The notes under the pieces are model-generated. The model did not search any database, was not told the origin of the DNA, and worked only from the letters and a program-made list of their open reading frames with translations. A stretch of DNA of 64,000 bases, from assembly GCA_963839175.1 (NCBI GenBank), contig CAWIUB010000010.1:205703-269702 (forward strand), read 5' to 3'. Of this stretch, positions 1 through 8,820 are shown piece by piece. How positions within the stretch are numbered: position 1 is the first letter of the stretch; the number at the start of each line of letters is the position of its first letter. The DNA is from CAWIUB01 sp963839175 (GTDB lineage: Bacteria; Actinomycetota; Actinomycetes; Mycobacteriales; Jatrophihabitantaceae). The position numbers were made by a program, and so were the translations under genes.

Positions 1-272
1 GAGCCGTCGCGCAACAAGTAGCCGTCGACCGCGTCTTGGACATTCGCCAGCCGCAGGGCGGCTGTCCCGATGTCGCCGGTTTCGCGGGCCGCACCAAGGT
101 CTGCCGAAGTTGCCGCGGCAGCGGCCGCTCCGTCACAGATGCTCTGCAGGTCTCGCTGCTGCAGGAAGGCGTCACCGGCGGCCACCGAGCCGGCCACGAA
201 CGACATCGCCACAACGAAGAAGCCGATGATCAGCGGAATCGTCGAGCCGCGGTCGTCAAACGAATGGGTCAT
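1..272 (-). CDS. TadG-like pilus assembly protein, partial (C-terminus outside window)
   Basis: Helper of the Tad/Flp pilus system. The N-terminal end is visible: MTHSFDDRGSTIPLI followed by a hydrophobic stretch (residues ~13-32) and then LQQRDLQSICDGAAAAAA. This is the usual TadG/pseudopilin-like start, with a DRG-S-x-P/A-L motif ahead of a single membrane segment and a D-x-A-A-L-A-like helix. The ATG overlaps the stop of the preceding TadE-like gene as TGATG, so it is translationally coupled and last in the tad operon seen here. The protein runs off the window edge. Family assignment rests on the N-terminal pattern and on context. Confidence 0.72.
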   Translation of the reverse strand, partial: MTHSFDDRGSTIPLIIGFFVVAMSFVAGSVAAGDAFLQQRDLQSICDGAAAAAATSADLGAARETGDIGTAALRLANVQDAVDGYLLRDG

Positions 273-758
273 CACGGAGCGACCGTTCGGTAGTCGTCGA
301 CGTGCAGCACGTAGCGCCCGATCGTCGTGACCCCCCGGCCGGACAGCAGGGTCGGCACACCGGGCAGAAATGCGTGGCGCACGACGCAGACGACGAACTC
401 GGCGCCTGGGCGCGAGCTCTGGCGGAGTGGTCACGCCTTCGCAGTTGACGCCGACTGGCACGTAACGCAGTCCCGCGTCATCGGGCAGGCCTTGATCCGT
501 GAGCGCCAGCCGCACAGCTGCCCGAGCGCGCTCCACTCCCTCGGCACTGGAGTTGGCCGTCGCGAAGGCCCGGCCGGCCTCGCGGGCAGCCTGCGTCACC
601 GCCAGCGTGCTGCGCTGCACCGACGCCACCGCCACGATGAAGTACACGAGCGGTACGAGCACGAGAATCGCCACGAAGACGAATTCGACGATGGCGCTGC
701 CGCGATCACGATCGTCGTCGCGCACGACCATCTCGAGTCGCGCCACGAGCCACCTCAC
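272..758 (-). pseudogene. TadE-like pseudopilin, interrupted by one frameshift
   Basis: Second TadE-like minor pseudopilin of the operon. It starts at a GTG that overlaps the stop of the upstream tadE as GTGA. The N-terminus has RDRGSAIVEFVFVAILVLVP, the classic prepilin-type motif with the conserved Glu and a hydrophobic helix. The first frame runs to about codon 116 (GVTTPPELAP). The family-like continuation GAEFVVCVVRHAFLPG and the tail ending VDDYRTVAP lie in another frame. Removing one base (the t near position 407) restores a 161-residue protein ending just before tadG. This is either a real inactivation or a sequencing error. Confidence 0.7.
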
Positions 759-1189
759 GGAGCGCCCTCCTTCAACGCTCGCGACGTGACGTCGATCGAG
801 CGCAGCGCGCCGATCGGCAGGAAGATGGAGTGCACCTTGCCCGAGCAGCGCACCGTAGACACGGCCAGCCCCGTCGCGTTATCCACACCGCCGGACCCGA
901 TGCACGGGACGTCGCGGGCAACTCCCGCGGTCAGACCCTGCCGGACCAGCAAGGATGCTCGTGAACCGCCATCGCCGTAGTCCACTCCGGCGCTCGCCGC
1001 ATAGCGCGCACCATCCGAGGCACTCGCTGCGACGATGTTGCGCATGTAGAAGTAGATCGCCACCTGCAACACGGCGAAGAGCAGGAAGACGAGCAGCGCA
1101 GCAATCATCGCGAACTCGGCGATGGCCGCCCCGCGATCGTCGTACGCAATCATCCGCCGCGCCCGCGTGACCAGCCGTGCCAGGGACAC
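755..1189 (-). CDS. TadE-like pseudopilin
   Basis: 144-residue TadE family minor pseudopilin expected in the inner membrane, acting in Flp-type pilus assembly. A DDRGAAIAEFAMIAALLVFL motif near residues 17-36 supplies the prepilin-peptidase-type Glu and the hydrophobic helix. The rest is a short extracytoplasmic domain. The start is a GTG two bases after the stop of the small pilin-like gene, and the end overlaps the next tadE by four bases, so the gene is tightly coupled on both sides. Length and arrangement match actinobacterial tad operons. Confidence 0.85.
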   Translation of the reverse strand: MSLARLVTRARRMIAYDDRGAAIAEFAMIAALLVFLLFAVLQVAIYFYMRNIVAASASDGARYAASAGVDYGDGGSRASLLVRQGLTAGVARDVPCIGSGGVDNATGLAVSTVRCSGKVHSIFLPIGALRSIDVTSRALKEGAP

Positions 1190-1191
1190 AG

Positions 1192-1407
1192 TTAACGGGT
1201 ATTGCCGGTGACCGAATCGATGGCGTCGCTGATGGCTGTGGTGATCTTGTCGCGGAATACCGCGAAGATCGCGACAACCAGACCCGCGGTCATGATCGTC
1301 ACCATCACCCAGCCGGGAACGTCGCCGCGCTCGGGGTCACGCCCCCGAGCCCTGGCATGCGCGGCGACGATCCACGCAGCGGTCAGTCGGGCGAAGTCGA
1401 GTGGCAT
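1192..1407 (-). CDS. Small Flp pilin-like / tad-operon membrane protein
   Basis: 71-residue protein with one hydrophobic segment (VMVTIMTAGLVVAIFAVF, residues ~34-51) preceded by RGDVPGW and followed by a short polar tail. A G-D-V-P-G-W box before the helix is what I recall for the small pilin-like protein found between tadC and tadE in Actinobacteria. It probably plays the major or minor pilin role, although the canonical Flp motif with Glu-Tyr is absent. An AGGAG sits nine bases upstream of the ATG. It lies 16 bp after tadC and 2 bp before tadE, so it belongs to the operon. Confidence 0.75.
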   Translation of the reverse strand: MPLDFARLTAAWIVAAHARARGRDPERGDVPGWVMVTIMTAGLVVAIFAVFRDKITTAISDAIDSVTGNTR

Positions 1408-1423
1408 CAGCGGTTTCTCCTAT

Positions 1424-2368
1424 CTAGTGCGTCAACGAGACGAGCGTCAGCAGGCCGGGATAGAGCGCGAACAACACGGTGACCGGCAAGATGAGGAAGA
1501 CGACGGGCGCCATCATCGAGATTTCCTTCCGGCCACCGGCTTCGAGCAACGCGCGTTTGCCGACCTCTCGGACGTCGGCGGCTTGTGCGCGCAAGACGTC
1601 GGCAAGCGGCGTGCCTCGCTCGATCGCGACAACCAGCCCGTCGACGAACCGAGCGAACGGCTCCAACGTCGCGCACGCGGCGAGGTCGGAAAGTGCCTTG
1701 ACCAACGGCATTCCCGCGCGAGCTCGCACGAGCGCCGAGCCCAGATCGCGCGCCAGCTCCCCGCTGGTGAGCCGGCAGACGCGGTGCAGCGCGTCGGCTG
1801 GTGCCTCTCCCGCCACGACCGACAACGCGAGCAGATCGGCAACGACGGGAAACTCGGCCAACATCGCCGCCTCACGCTGCTGAAGCTGCCGGGTCAGCCA
1901 CCAGTCGCGGGCGAGCACACCCGCCCCAAGGCCGACGACTGCAGCCCCGATCGCCAGCACCACGTCGACATGCGAACGAGCGATGCCGAGTAGGGTCACG
2001 AGCAGTCCGCCGCCGACCATCCCGATGGCACCCCATACGACCTGCTCGAGCCGGAACTCGTCGAGAGTCATGCGACCACCGAGCCCGCCGAGCCGACGGC
2101 GTACCGAGGCGCTGCCACCGACAAACCGGTCCAGCAGCGAGATGATCTCGCCCAGGGCCGGCCCGAACAACCGGCGGATCACGATGAACGGGGCCGATGT
2201 GGCCGACGGCCGTTCGAGCAGCTTAGACGGGACGGGAGTGTCGCCGAGGTAGGGGGCCATCCGGTCCATGAGCCGAACAGGGCGCATCGGCGGTGCCGCG
2301 CGCACTGCCAGGATTACCCCGGTGGCAAGCATGAGGCCGAGAAATCCGCCCAGCAGCACGGAATTCAT
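1424..2368 (-). CDS. tadC: Type II secretion system F family protein TadC
   Basis: 314-residue inner-membrane platform protein of the Tad pilus. There is an N-terminal hydrophobic segment, then a pair of membrane segments around residues 118-160 (VVWGAIGMVGGGLLVTLLGI and following). The T2SSF domain has the cytoplasmic helical region LLALSVVAGEAPADAL...LARDLGSALVRARAGMPL, and a C-terminal membrane pair ends in VVFLILPVTVLFALYPGLLT. The ATG overlaps the tadB stop as ATGA. With TadB it forms the platform on which the TadA ATPase acts, but that ATPase gene is interrupted in this genome. Confidence 0.9.
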   Translation of the reverse strand: MNSVLLGGFLGLMLATGVILAVRAAPPMRPVRLMDRMAPYLGDTPVPSKLLERPSATSAPFIVIRRLFGPALGEIISLLDRFVGGSASVRRRLGGLGGRMTLDEFRLEQVVWGAIGMVGGGLLVTLLGIARSHVDVVLAIGAAVVGLGAGVLARDWWLTRQLQQREAAMLAEFPVVADLLALSVVAGEAPADALHRVCRLTSGELARDLGSALVRARAGMPLVKALSDLAACATLEPFARFVDGLVVAIERGTPLADVLRAQAADVREVGKRALLEAGGRKEISMMAPVVFLILPVTVLFALYPGLLTLVSLTH

Positions 2369-3225
2369 CTCAGCACCCGCTGTTCCTCGGGCAGCTGGCC
2401 GATGCGCAGCATGATCCGATACGCAGCCACGCACACGGCCGCGCCGACCGCCAGCAGGATCACCCCACCTGCGGAGTTGTAGGCGTGCAGGGTCGTCGAC
2501 TGGGTGCCCAGGAGCAGCAGGACGATCCACGGTGCGGCAACGGCAAGCCGCGCCGCGTTGATGACCCAGCCCTGGCGCGTCTCCAGCTCCGCCCGCGTGC
2601 GGGCGTCGGAGCGCAGCAGCTCGGAGAGCGTGCGCAGCACCGTTCCCAGGTCGCTCCCGCCGACCTCCCGGGCGACCCGCATCGTCTCGCACACCCGATC
2701 GCCGACCGGATCTGCCAGGTCGTCCTTGAGCGCGTCGAGGCAATCGCCGAATCGTCCGGACGACCGATAGGCGGCGGCGAACCGAGCGAACGGGGGACGC
2801 AGCGGTTCGGGTCCGCGTGTCGCAAGGGCGGAGAGTCCCTCGGGCAAGGACATTCCGGCGCGTACGGCCGAGGCGAGGTTGTCGATCGCCTCCGGCCAGA
2901 GTTCGCGCAACGCGACCAGGCGTCTTCGGCGCATCCGCCGCAAGATCATGACCGGTGCGAAGAAGGAGAACGCAGCGAAGCAGACCGCAACCGCGATCGT
3001 CGAGGTCACGAGTAGCACGAGCACCCCTGCGAGCAGCGTGCTCAACAGCTGGGCGCCGAGCAGCTGTGTCGGCCCGACGCCGTCGACGCCGGCTTGGCGC
3101 AGCAGCTCAGTACGCCTGAGCAGCCAGCCGCTGGCGGTGCTGGATTGCCGTAGCGGCGCGCGCGGTCCGCTGCGCCAGATCAGCAGCAATCCGGTGCCGA
3201 GCATGAGACCGAGCAGCGCGCCCAC
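2365..3225 (-). CDS. tadB: Type II secretion system F family protein TadB
   Basis: 286-residue membrane platform protein. Seen are an N-terminal membrane helix, a second hydrophobic block (LLSTLLAGVLVLLVTSTIAV), a cytoplasmic T2SSF domain with LREEWPEAI-like LRELWPEAIDNLASAVRAGM, MRVAREVGGSDLGTVLRTLS, and two C-terminal helices. It starts one base after the cpaF 3' half ends and overlaps tadC by four bases, so in the ancestral operon it followed cpaF directly. With cpaF split, transcription from the original promoter upstream of cpaF would have to cross a 17-kb insertion. Confidence 0.9.
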   Translation of the reverse strand: MGALLGLMLGTGLLLIWRSGPRAPLRQSSTASGWLLRRTELLRQAGVDGVGPTQLLGAQLLSTLLAGVLVLLVTSTIAVAVCFAAFSFFAPVMILRRMRRRRLVALRELWPEAIDNLASAVRAGMSLPEGLSALATRGPEPLRPPFARFAAAYRSSGRFGDCLDALKDDLADPVGDRVCETMRVAREVGGSDLGTVLRTLSELLRSDARTRAELETRQGWVINAARLAVAAPWIVLLLLGTQSTTLHAYNSAGGVILLAVGAAVCVAAYRIMLRIGQLPEEQRVLR

Positions 3226-3226
3226 G

Positions 3227-3982
3227 TCAGCTGTCTCCGTTCAGCAGCGCGACGAGATCCATTCCGGCCTGCTCGTACCGCTCTGGGTGTGGCGGGTATC
3301 CGTCGGCCCGGGCCAGGCGTCCGTCACGTGTGGTGAATATGTCGCTCGTCTCGATGACGTCTGCCTCGGCTCGGCCGGGGACGGCGACGATCTCGCGTAC
3401 GCGGCGGTGGCCGCTCGCATCGCTGCCCAGATGCACGACCAGGTCGACACTGGTCGCCACCGTGGGCACGACGAAGGCGGCGGACACGTTCTCGCCCGCC
3501 AGCAGCGGCAACGTGCACATCTTGATCAGCGCCTCGCGTGCCGAGTTCGCGTGCAGGGTGCACATGCCGGGCAAACCGCTGTTGAGAGATATCAGCAGAT
3601 CCAGGCACTCCTCCTGGCGCACCTCCCCGACGATCAGCCGGCTCGGCCGCATGCGCAGCGCTTCTTTGACCAGCCGGCGCAGTGGAATCTCGCCAGTTCC
3701 CTCGAGGTTCGCTTGCCTGGTCTGCATAGCGACCACGTCCGGCTGCGCGACCTGAAGTTCGAACACCTCCTCGACGGTCACGACGCGTTCGCGCGCGGGG
3801 ATGGCCGCGCACAGCGCGTTAAGCATCGTGGTCTTGCCGGCCTGAGTGCCGCCGGAGACCAGGATGTTGAGGCCCGCCGCGACGGATGCCTCAAGAAAGC
3901 GCGCCGCATGCTCGGTAAGGGAGCCGGCCGCGACCAGTTCCTCCAGCGAGTGCAGGCCCAGCACGAACTTGCGGATATTCAC
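3227..3982 (-). pseudogene. cpaF: 3' half of the CpaF/TadA secretion ATPase gene, cut off by an island insertion
   Basis: C-terminal ATPase half of CpaF (TadA), the pilus assembly motor. It retains the Walker A motif GGTQAGKT, the RMRPSRLIVGEVR Walker-B region and the TLHANSAREAL His box, and ends ERYEQAGMDLVALLNGDS. What is missing is the N-terminal domain, which lies 17.35 kb away in the same orientation (21327-21812) and ends exactly where this piece begins (AVN joined to VNIRKFV). The two parts together make a protein of about 411 residues, normal for CpaF. A GTG at the break could initiate a fragment, but a motor lacking the N-terminal domain is not expected to work. Confidence 0.88.
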
Positions 3983-4004
3983 CGCCAGTCAAAACCCTTG
4001 TAGC
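3967..4004. repeat. Left att-like junction of the island (attL)
   Basis: The core ACTTGCGGATATT belongs to cpaF. It is followed by island sequence TTCACCGCCAGTCAAAAC and CCTTGTAGC. The core recurs at the right junction (21318-21329, lacking one A). The island-side 27 bases recur at 9195-9221 with two mismatches. Confidence 0.7.
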
Positions 4005-4647
4005 AGACCGGCGGCCGCTTGGACCCACACGACGGCACATGGGTACTTATAGAACGAGTGCAGGTGCGGGAACCGTCTGCGCGGCTCGGCTCCTCCGAAC
4101 ACTCGCGCGACGGGGATCGCGGGGCCACGCTCAAGAGAAGGATTGATCTGGTGCCCGCGCTGCGCCCTGCGGATGTTTCCGCACATGCCGAGTTGGGACC
4201 GCACGCACCGTTGTATCAGTATGCGGCAGGCTGTATGTCGGTCCAGCAGGCAGCCACCGTCATCGTCGTGCCGCTCGATCGCGGCGGTTCGCTAAGACCC
4301 GCAGGGCCGGTGTCTGTATCCGGCGACCTCACCACGACGGGTTGATCTCACGATGGCGTTCGGTCACCCTGTGTCCGTTGTCCGCCGGTCCTGTGGTCGT
4401 CGGTCGAACCTGGCAGATGCTTGGCTTCGAGTCGTGCCTACGACTGGCGGAGGGGCAGCCGGAGTGGGAACGGCCGGATCGTGACACGGTCTGCGGCCGC
4501 CGCCACCACCGGGCGGCGCGTCCAGGCAGATGCGCGCGCCGCCCTTGCTTCAGTGCAGGCGACAGGCGCAGAGTGTGACCGTGACCACAGGCCGAGGGGT
4601 GGCTTGCCAGCCGGTCTCGCCTGGTCCTGGCGTGCGGAGGACACGAA
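4005..4647. other. Non-coding left flank of the island
   Basis: No reading frame here has a convincing start, composition or homology. The last bases hold the ribosome binding site of the downstream secreted protein (GGAGG about eight bases before its ATG). Confidence 0.5.
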
Positions 4648-6348
4648 ATGCCTAGACGTCTCGCTGGTACGACCGCGGCTGCGCTCGTCGCCGCGGCCAC
4701 CGTCTTCGGAGCCGGCACAGGGACGGCGGGTGCTGCCACACCACCGGCGCTTGTCTCCCAGAACCCGAGCCCGTATGACACGCCGGGCTGTCTTGCCCTG
4801 GAACCGCAGCCGGGGTCGTTGAGCTATCTCAACTCGGAGGTCGAGCCGCAGGTCGCGGTTGATCCGACCGATCCGTTGCACCTGGTCGGCGCGTGGCAGC
4901 AGGACCGCTGGTCCGATGGCGGGGCTCATGGCCTGGTTGCTGGGTACTCGAATGACGGGGGCGCCAGCTGGCAGGTCAGCCCGCAGCCGTTCAGCGCCTG
5001 CTACCACGAGTCCGGCTTCCCGGGCGCGTATCTGAACTATCAGCGGGCCTCCGATCCCTGGGTCTCGATCGGGCCCGGCGCTCCGGCCGGGTCGCCATCG
5101 AGCAGCACGGTCTATTCGGTCTCGCTCTCCTTCGACCAGACGGCGTTCCCGGGTGATCCGAACGCGCTGCACAACGCGGTCGGGGCGGCCACCTCGTATG
5201 ACGGCGGCGCGAGCTGGACGAACGTCCAGACGATCATCGACGACCCCTGCCTGGTGGGAACTCCGAGCGGGCCTGGCTACCAGTGCAACAACGCCAAGTC
5301 CTACCTGTTCAACGACAAGGAATCGGTGACGGCCGACCCGGTGCACCCGGGCGTGGCCTACGCCGTGTGGGACCGGCTGGTGGCACCGCCGGCTAACCCG
5401 ATCGGTTTCCAGCACGAGCTGGCCTACTTCGGCCCGGCGCTGTTCTCGAAGACCACCGACTTCGGCCAGACGTGGAGCGCGCCGCAGGTCATCGTCGGGC
5501 TGCCGTCTCTGGACCAGACGATCGGCAACCAGATCGTCGTCGATCGCCAGACCGGGGCGCTGTATGACTTCTTCAACCTGATCCAGAACTTCTCCAACGC
5601 CGGCGGGAACCGCGGATACAACGTCGCCTTCGTCAAGTCCACCGACCGTGGCGCCACGTGGAGCGCGCCTTCGGTGGTGGCGGCCCTGGAGACGGTCGGG
5701 CAGAACCGCGTCTCCGACCCCAACAACCTCAACGCCCTCACCAATGCACCGCCGGCACGTTCACGCACCGGCGACATCATCCCCGAGCCTGCGATCAACC
5801 CGATCAACGGCCAGCTCTACGTGGTCTGGCAGGACGCGCGCTTCAACGCCTTCAGCAACGACGAGACCGTCATCTCCACCTCCAACAACGGCGGCGCGAC
5901 CTGGAGCGCACCCGAGCTGGTCAACGCCCACACCGGGCAACCGGCCTTCGACCCCAGCGTCTACGTCAACGCCGCGGGCGTGGTGGGCGTCAGCTACTTC
6001 CAGTGGCCGAGCACCGTGTCTGGCAACGAGCCCACCAACCTGCTGATCCGGCACTCCACGTCGCCGGGCAGCAGCGCGGCCGGCCCGGCGTTCGACGGCC
6101 CGACCACGCTCGACGGCCCGTTCAACAACCTGGCCGCTCCGGTGTCACGCGCCTACTTCCTGGGTGACTACCAGGGGCTGGTCGCCAACGCGAGCGGGTT
6201 CATCCCCTTCTACGTCAAAACCAACTGCTCAGACGGCAACGCCACCACGCAACCTTCGTGCCGAGCCATCCAGTCAGTCCTCAGCCCGACCGACCTGACG
6301 CCGACGAAGAACAACTCCACCGACGTGTACGCAGTGACCGGCGCGTAA
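4648..6348 (+). CDS. Secreted sialidase-fold (Asp-box/BNR repeat) protein
   Basis: 566-residue exported protein. Residues 1-30 form a Sec signal peptide (basic start, then AALVAAATVFGAGTGTAGAA). The mature part carries five Asp-box motifs of the S-x-D/N-x-G-x-T/S-W type: SNDGGASW, SYDGGASW, TTDFGQTW, STDRGATW and SNNGGATW. These mark a six-bladed beta-propeller of the sialidase/BNR superfamily. The fold is secure but the substrate is not: I do not see a clear FRIP motif or the full neuraminidase catalytic set, so it may be a glycan-binding or non-sialic-acid hydrolase. A good GGAGG ribosome site and a strong hairpin just after the stop argue for a single-gene transcript. Confidence 0.85.
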   Translation: MPRRLAGTTAAALVAAATVFGAGTGTAGAATPPALVSQNPSPYDTPGCLALEPQPGSLSYLNSEVEPQVAVDPTDPLHLVGAWQQDRWSDGGAHGLVAGYSNDGGASWQVSPQPFSACYHESGFPGAYLNYQRASDPWVSIGPGAPAGSPSSSTVYSVSLSFDQTAFPGDPNALHNAVGAATSYDGGASWTNVQTIIDDPCLVGTPSGPGYQCNNAKSYLFNDKESVTADPVHPGVAYAVWDRLVAPPANPIGFQHELAYFGPALFSKTTDFGQTWSAPQVIVGLPSLDQTIGNQIVVDRQTGALYDFFNLIQNFSNAGGNRGYNVAFVKSTDRGATWSAPSVVAALETVGQNRVSDPNNLNALTNAPPARSRTGDIIPEPAINPINGQLYVVWQDARFNAFSNDETVISTSNNGGATWSAPELVNAHTGQPAFDPSVYVNAAGVVGVSYFQWPSTVSGNEPTNLLIRHSTSPGSSAAGPAFDGPTTLDGPFNNLAAPVSRAYFLGDYQGLVANASGFIPFYVKTNCSDGNATTQPSCRAIQSVLSPTDLTPTKNNSTDVYAVTGA

Positions 6349-6366
6349 CCGCACAGCAAGCGCCGA

Positions 6367-6394
6367 GGCGGGGTGAGAGCTCTCTCATCCCGCC
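6367..6394 (+). terminator. Hairpin terminator after the Asp-box protein gene
   Basis: A 13-bp stem (GGCGGGGTGAGAG paired with CTCTCATCCCGCC, one G-U pair) with a minimal loop begins 18 bases after the stop codon. There is no clear T run, which is common in high-GC actinobacteria. Confidence 0.65.
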
Positions 6395-6720
6395 GATCCG
6401 GCCGTCCGTGACAGTCGGCTCGAGTTGTCGTCGCTGCCGTCCACCCGACCTGTCCGGCCGCCTGTCTCATCGCCATCACGCCGCACCGATCAGACGGGTA
6501 GGCGCGTGCGCAAGGCTGACCCGTTGGTATCCGTCAACCGCTGCACGCGGAGAAACTGCCCGGCCGAGACCGGGACGGATTCACCGGACGCCAGCGTGCA
6601 TGAAGATGCACCGAAGGGTGTCCGCCGAATCGCACGCATCTGCCGCTGTTCGCGCTCATGGCGTAAGTGGATGGCCGGCCTCACTCGCGACTCGGCTGGC
6701 CCTGGGCGAGTTAAGGAAGC
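6395..6720. other. Intergenic region left of the IS1595-type element
   Basis: Nothing coding is supported. The last eight bases (AAGGAAGC) are the left target-site copy of the adjacent insertion sequence. Confidence 0.5.
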
Positions 6721-7844
6721 TTGGGGGTATCCATCTGACCGGACTATGCTGGTCGCAGGCCTGGCTGGCGCCAGGGTCTTCCGGCTGGAGGCCGCTCCAG
6801 GCTCGGTGGGTGACCGCGTCCGCCGGGCAGGATAGGTGGCACGTTCTTGGGTGAGGCGTCAACGACGAGTTCGCGGTAGCGCACCGGGTCGTGGGCGACT
6901 GCGAGTTCGAGCACCCGGTAGAAGACCAGCCCGCGGCTGCGGGAACGGCGGCGGTTGAAGCGGAACACGAACTCGTCGAGGTAGCTCTGCAGGTGGGCGT
7001 CGTCGATCGAGCCCTGGTGCGTGCCGAGCAGCCACCGCTTGGCCAGGGAGGCCACCCGGTGTACGCCGGGCAGCAGCGCGCCCGGGTCTTCCCCGCGGGC
7101 GCGAGCGGCCCGTTGACTGCGCCGGTCACGGGTGTAGCCCAGCTTGTCGATGCCGGCGTAGCCCTGCCACGCGTCGGTGATGACCGTGGCGCCCGGCTCG
7201 ACGTGCTCGATGACAAACGGGTGTAGGGCGGCGGCGGAGGCGTTCGGGAGGATCTTCATGCGGCAGCGACCGTAGCCGCGGGGTTCTTTGACCTCGATCG
7301 CCACGCCGACCAAGGACTTCTTGCCTCTGGCCCGCCCACCCCGCAACCCGGGCTCCTCGCCGCCGATGTAGGTCTCATCCACCTCGACCGTGCCGGTCAG
7401 CCGGTCCCGGCCCGGCCGCACCAGCACCGACCGCAGCCGGTGCAGCATCGCCCAAGCGGTCTGGTAGGAGCCGATCTCGAGGGCCCGCTGCAGGCTCTGC
7501 GCGGAGACGCCGTCCTTGGCGGTGGCGAACATCCAACACGCGGTGAACCACACTGTCAGCGGTGTCCGACGGCGGTCGAACAGCGTCCCCGCCGTCACCG
7601 AGGTCCGAGCACCACACGCCCCGCACTTGTAGCGGCCATCCGCAGTCGACCACCCGCCAGGCGACCCGCAGCGTGAGCACACGAACCCGTCCGGCCACCG
7701 CAGCCACGCCAGGTAGTCCAGGCAGTTCTCATCCGTGCCAAACCAGGACTGAAACTCCCCGACCGAGCGCGGGTAGTGCACGCCAGCCCGCAGCTGAGGC
7801 ACAGTCACATCAGCAGGCTAGTCCGGTCAGATGGATACCCCCAA
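6721..7844 (-). mobile_element. IS1595-type insertion sequence
   Basis: About 1.12 kb. The ends are inverted repeats: TTGGGGGTATCCATCTGACC then GGACTA at the left (6721-6746) and its complement at the right (7819-7844). The flanks are AAGGAAGC (6713-6720) and CAGGAAGC (7845-7852), a 7-of-8 target-site duplication, which fits the 8-bp duplications of the IS1595 family. The single gene inside is an intact ISXO2-like transposase. The element landed at the stop codon of the neighbouring oxidoreductase gene without altering its protein. Confidence 0.85.
6744..7808 (-). CDS. IS1595 family transposase (ISXO2-like DDE)
   Basis: 354-residue transposase. The N-terminal zinc ribbon has CSRC and CGAC pairs (residues ~40-65). 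Next comes a helical linker (WFTACWMFATAKDGVSAQSL), then the ISXO2 catalytic domain with VEVDETYIGG (first Asp), VITDAWQGY (second Asp) and the RWLLGTHQGSI...YLDEFVFRFNRR block. No frameshift is seen, so the enzyme may be active. Its stop lies inside the left inverted repeat region and its start inside the right one, as expected for a minimal IS. Confidence 0.9.
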   Translation of the reverse strand: MTVPQLRAGVHYPRSVGEFQSWFGTDENCLDYLAWLRWPDGFVCSRCGSPGGWSTADGRYKCGACGARTSVTAGTLFDRRRTPLTVWFTACWMFATAKDGVSAQSLQRALEIGSYQTAWAMLHRLRSVLVRPGRDRLTGTVEVDETYIGGEEPGLRGGRARGKKSLVGVAIEVKEPRGYGRCRMKILPNASAAALHPFVIEHVEPGATVITDAWQGYAGIDKLGYTRDRRSQRAARARGEDPGALLPGVHRVASLAKRWLLGTHQGSIDDAHLQSYLDEFVFRFNRRRSRSRGLVFYRVLELAVAHDPVRYRELVVDASPKNVPPILPGGRGHPPSLERPPAGRPWRQPGLRPA

Positions 7845-7851
7845 CAGGAAG

Positions 7852-8820
7852 CTAATCCCCCGGCACCACAGTGATGACGACGTTGCCGACCTTCTGCCCG
7901 GTCTCGACATACCGGTAGGCCTCGACGATCTGCTCGAGCGGGTAGCGCCGGTCGACCACAGGACGGAACTGTCCTGAAGCGATGCGTTCGCGCAGGTACT
8001 CGACGATCTCCTGGTTCTCGATTGGCAGCGGCAGCATGACCCGCCGACCACGAGCCAGCCGCGTCACCACCGGCAGAACGGCATTCTGGGACCACGGTCC
8101 GAGGTCGGTCGTCAGGTACAGGCCGCGCCGCTTCAGCACCGGGCGGCACCGTCCGATCGAGCTCTTTCCGACCGCGTCAAAGACGACGTCGTACTGATGG
8201 TCGTCCTGCGTGAAGTCCTCGGCGTCGCGGTCGATGACTCGGTCGGCGCCCAACCCGCGCACGAGCTCGACATGCGCTGACCCACACACGGCACTCACCC
8301 GCGCACCGAGGTCCGCCAGCAGCTGGACGGCGGCGCTGCCGATCGCGCCCGTCGCACCGTTGACGAGCACATCCTGGCCGGCGCCGATCCCAGCCTTCCT
8401 GATGACGGACAGGGCATAGTGCGCACCCTCAGTGCCCGGAGCGACGTCCTCAAAGGACCGATCGGCGGGGACTGCCGCGATCGGCCCGTCCGCCGAGATC
8501 GACACGAGCTCGGCGTGGGCGCCGAACCGCGGGCTGTAGCCGAAAACCCGGTCTCCGGCTGAGAAGCGTGTCACCCTCGGGCCCACGGACTCGACGACCC
8601 CAGCGAACTCGTTGCCGAGGATCATCGTTCGAGGCCGGACGATCCCGGTGAACGCGCGGATGAAGAACGGCTTCGCGGCGCGGGTGCCGCAGTCGGTACG
8701 GTTCACAGTCGTCGCGTGCACCGCGACCCGCACGTCGCCGAGACCGACCTCCGGTGCTGGCACATCGGTGATACGCACGACCTCAGGCGGCCCGTACCCC
8801 GTCCGCACGGCCGCCCTCAT
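7852..8820 (-). CDS. NAD(P)-dependent quinone oxidoreductase-like (zinc-less MDR family)
   Basis: 322-residue medium-chain dehydrogenase/reductase of the quinone-oxidoreductase type. It starts MRAAVRTGYGPPEVVRITDV, contains the GroES-like half with GNEFAGVVESVG, then the nucleotide-binding motif VLVNGATGAIGSAAVQLLADLGA, and ends GQKVGNVVITVV. Structural zinc cysteines are absent, which fits QOR-type reductases that reduce quinones or enones with NADPH. I chose the ATG giving the standard N-terminus; the open frame extends 91 codons further upstream without family-like sequence. The stop codon overlaps the IS1595 target duplication, so any natural terminator has been displaced. Confidence 0.88.
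   Translation of the reverse strand: MRAAVRTGYGPPEVVRITDVPAPEVGLGDVRVAVHATTVNRTDCGTRAAKPFFIRAFTGIVRPRTMILGNEFAGVVESVGPRVTRFSAGDRVFGYSPRFGAHAELVSISADGPIAAVPADRSFEDVAPGTEGAHYALSVIRKAGIGAGQDVLVNGATGAIGSAAVQLLADLGARVSAVCGSAHVELVRGLGADRVIDRDAEDFTQDDHQYDVVFDAVGKSSIGRCRPVLKRRGLYLTTDLGPWSQNAVLPVVTRLARGRRVMLPLPIENQEIVEYLRERIASGQFRPVVDRRYPLEQIVEAYRYVETGQKVGNVVITVVPGD

Noticed and set aside
4438..5415. 325-codon minus-strand open frame upstream of the Asp-box protein
   Set aside because: Overlaps the well-supported sialidase-fold gene antisense and has Arg-rich shuffled composition.
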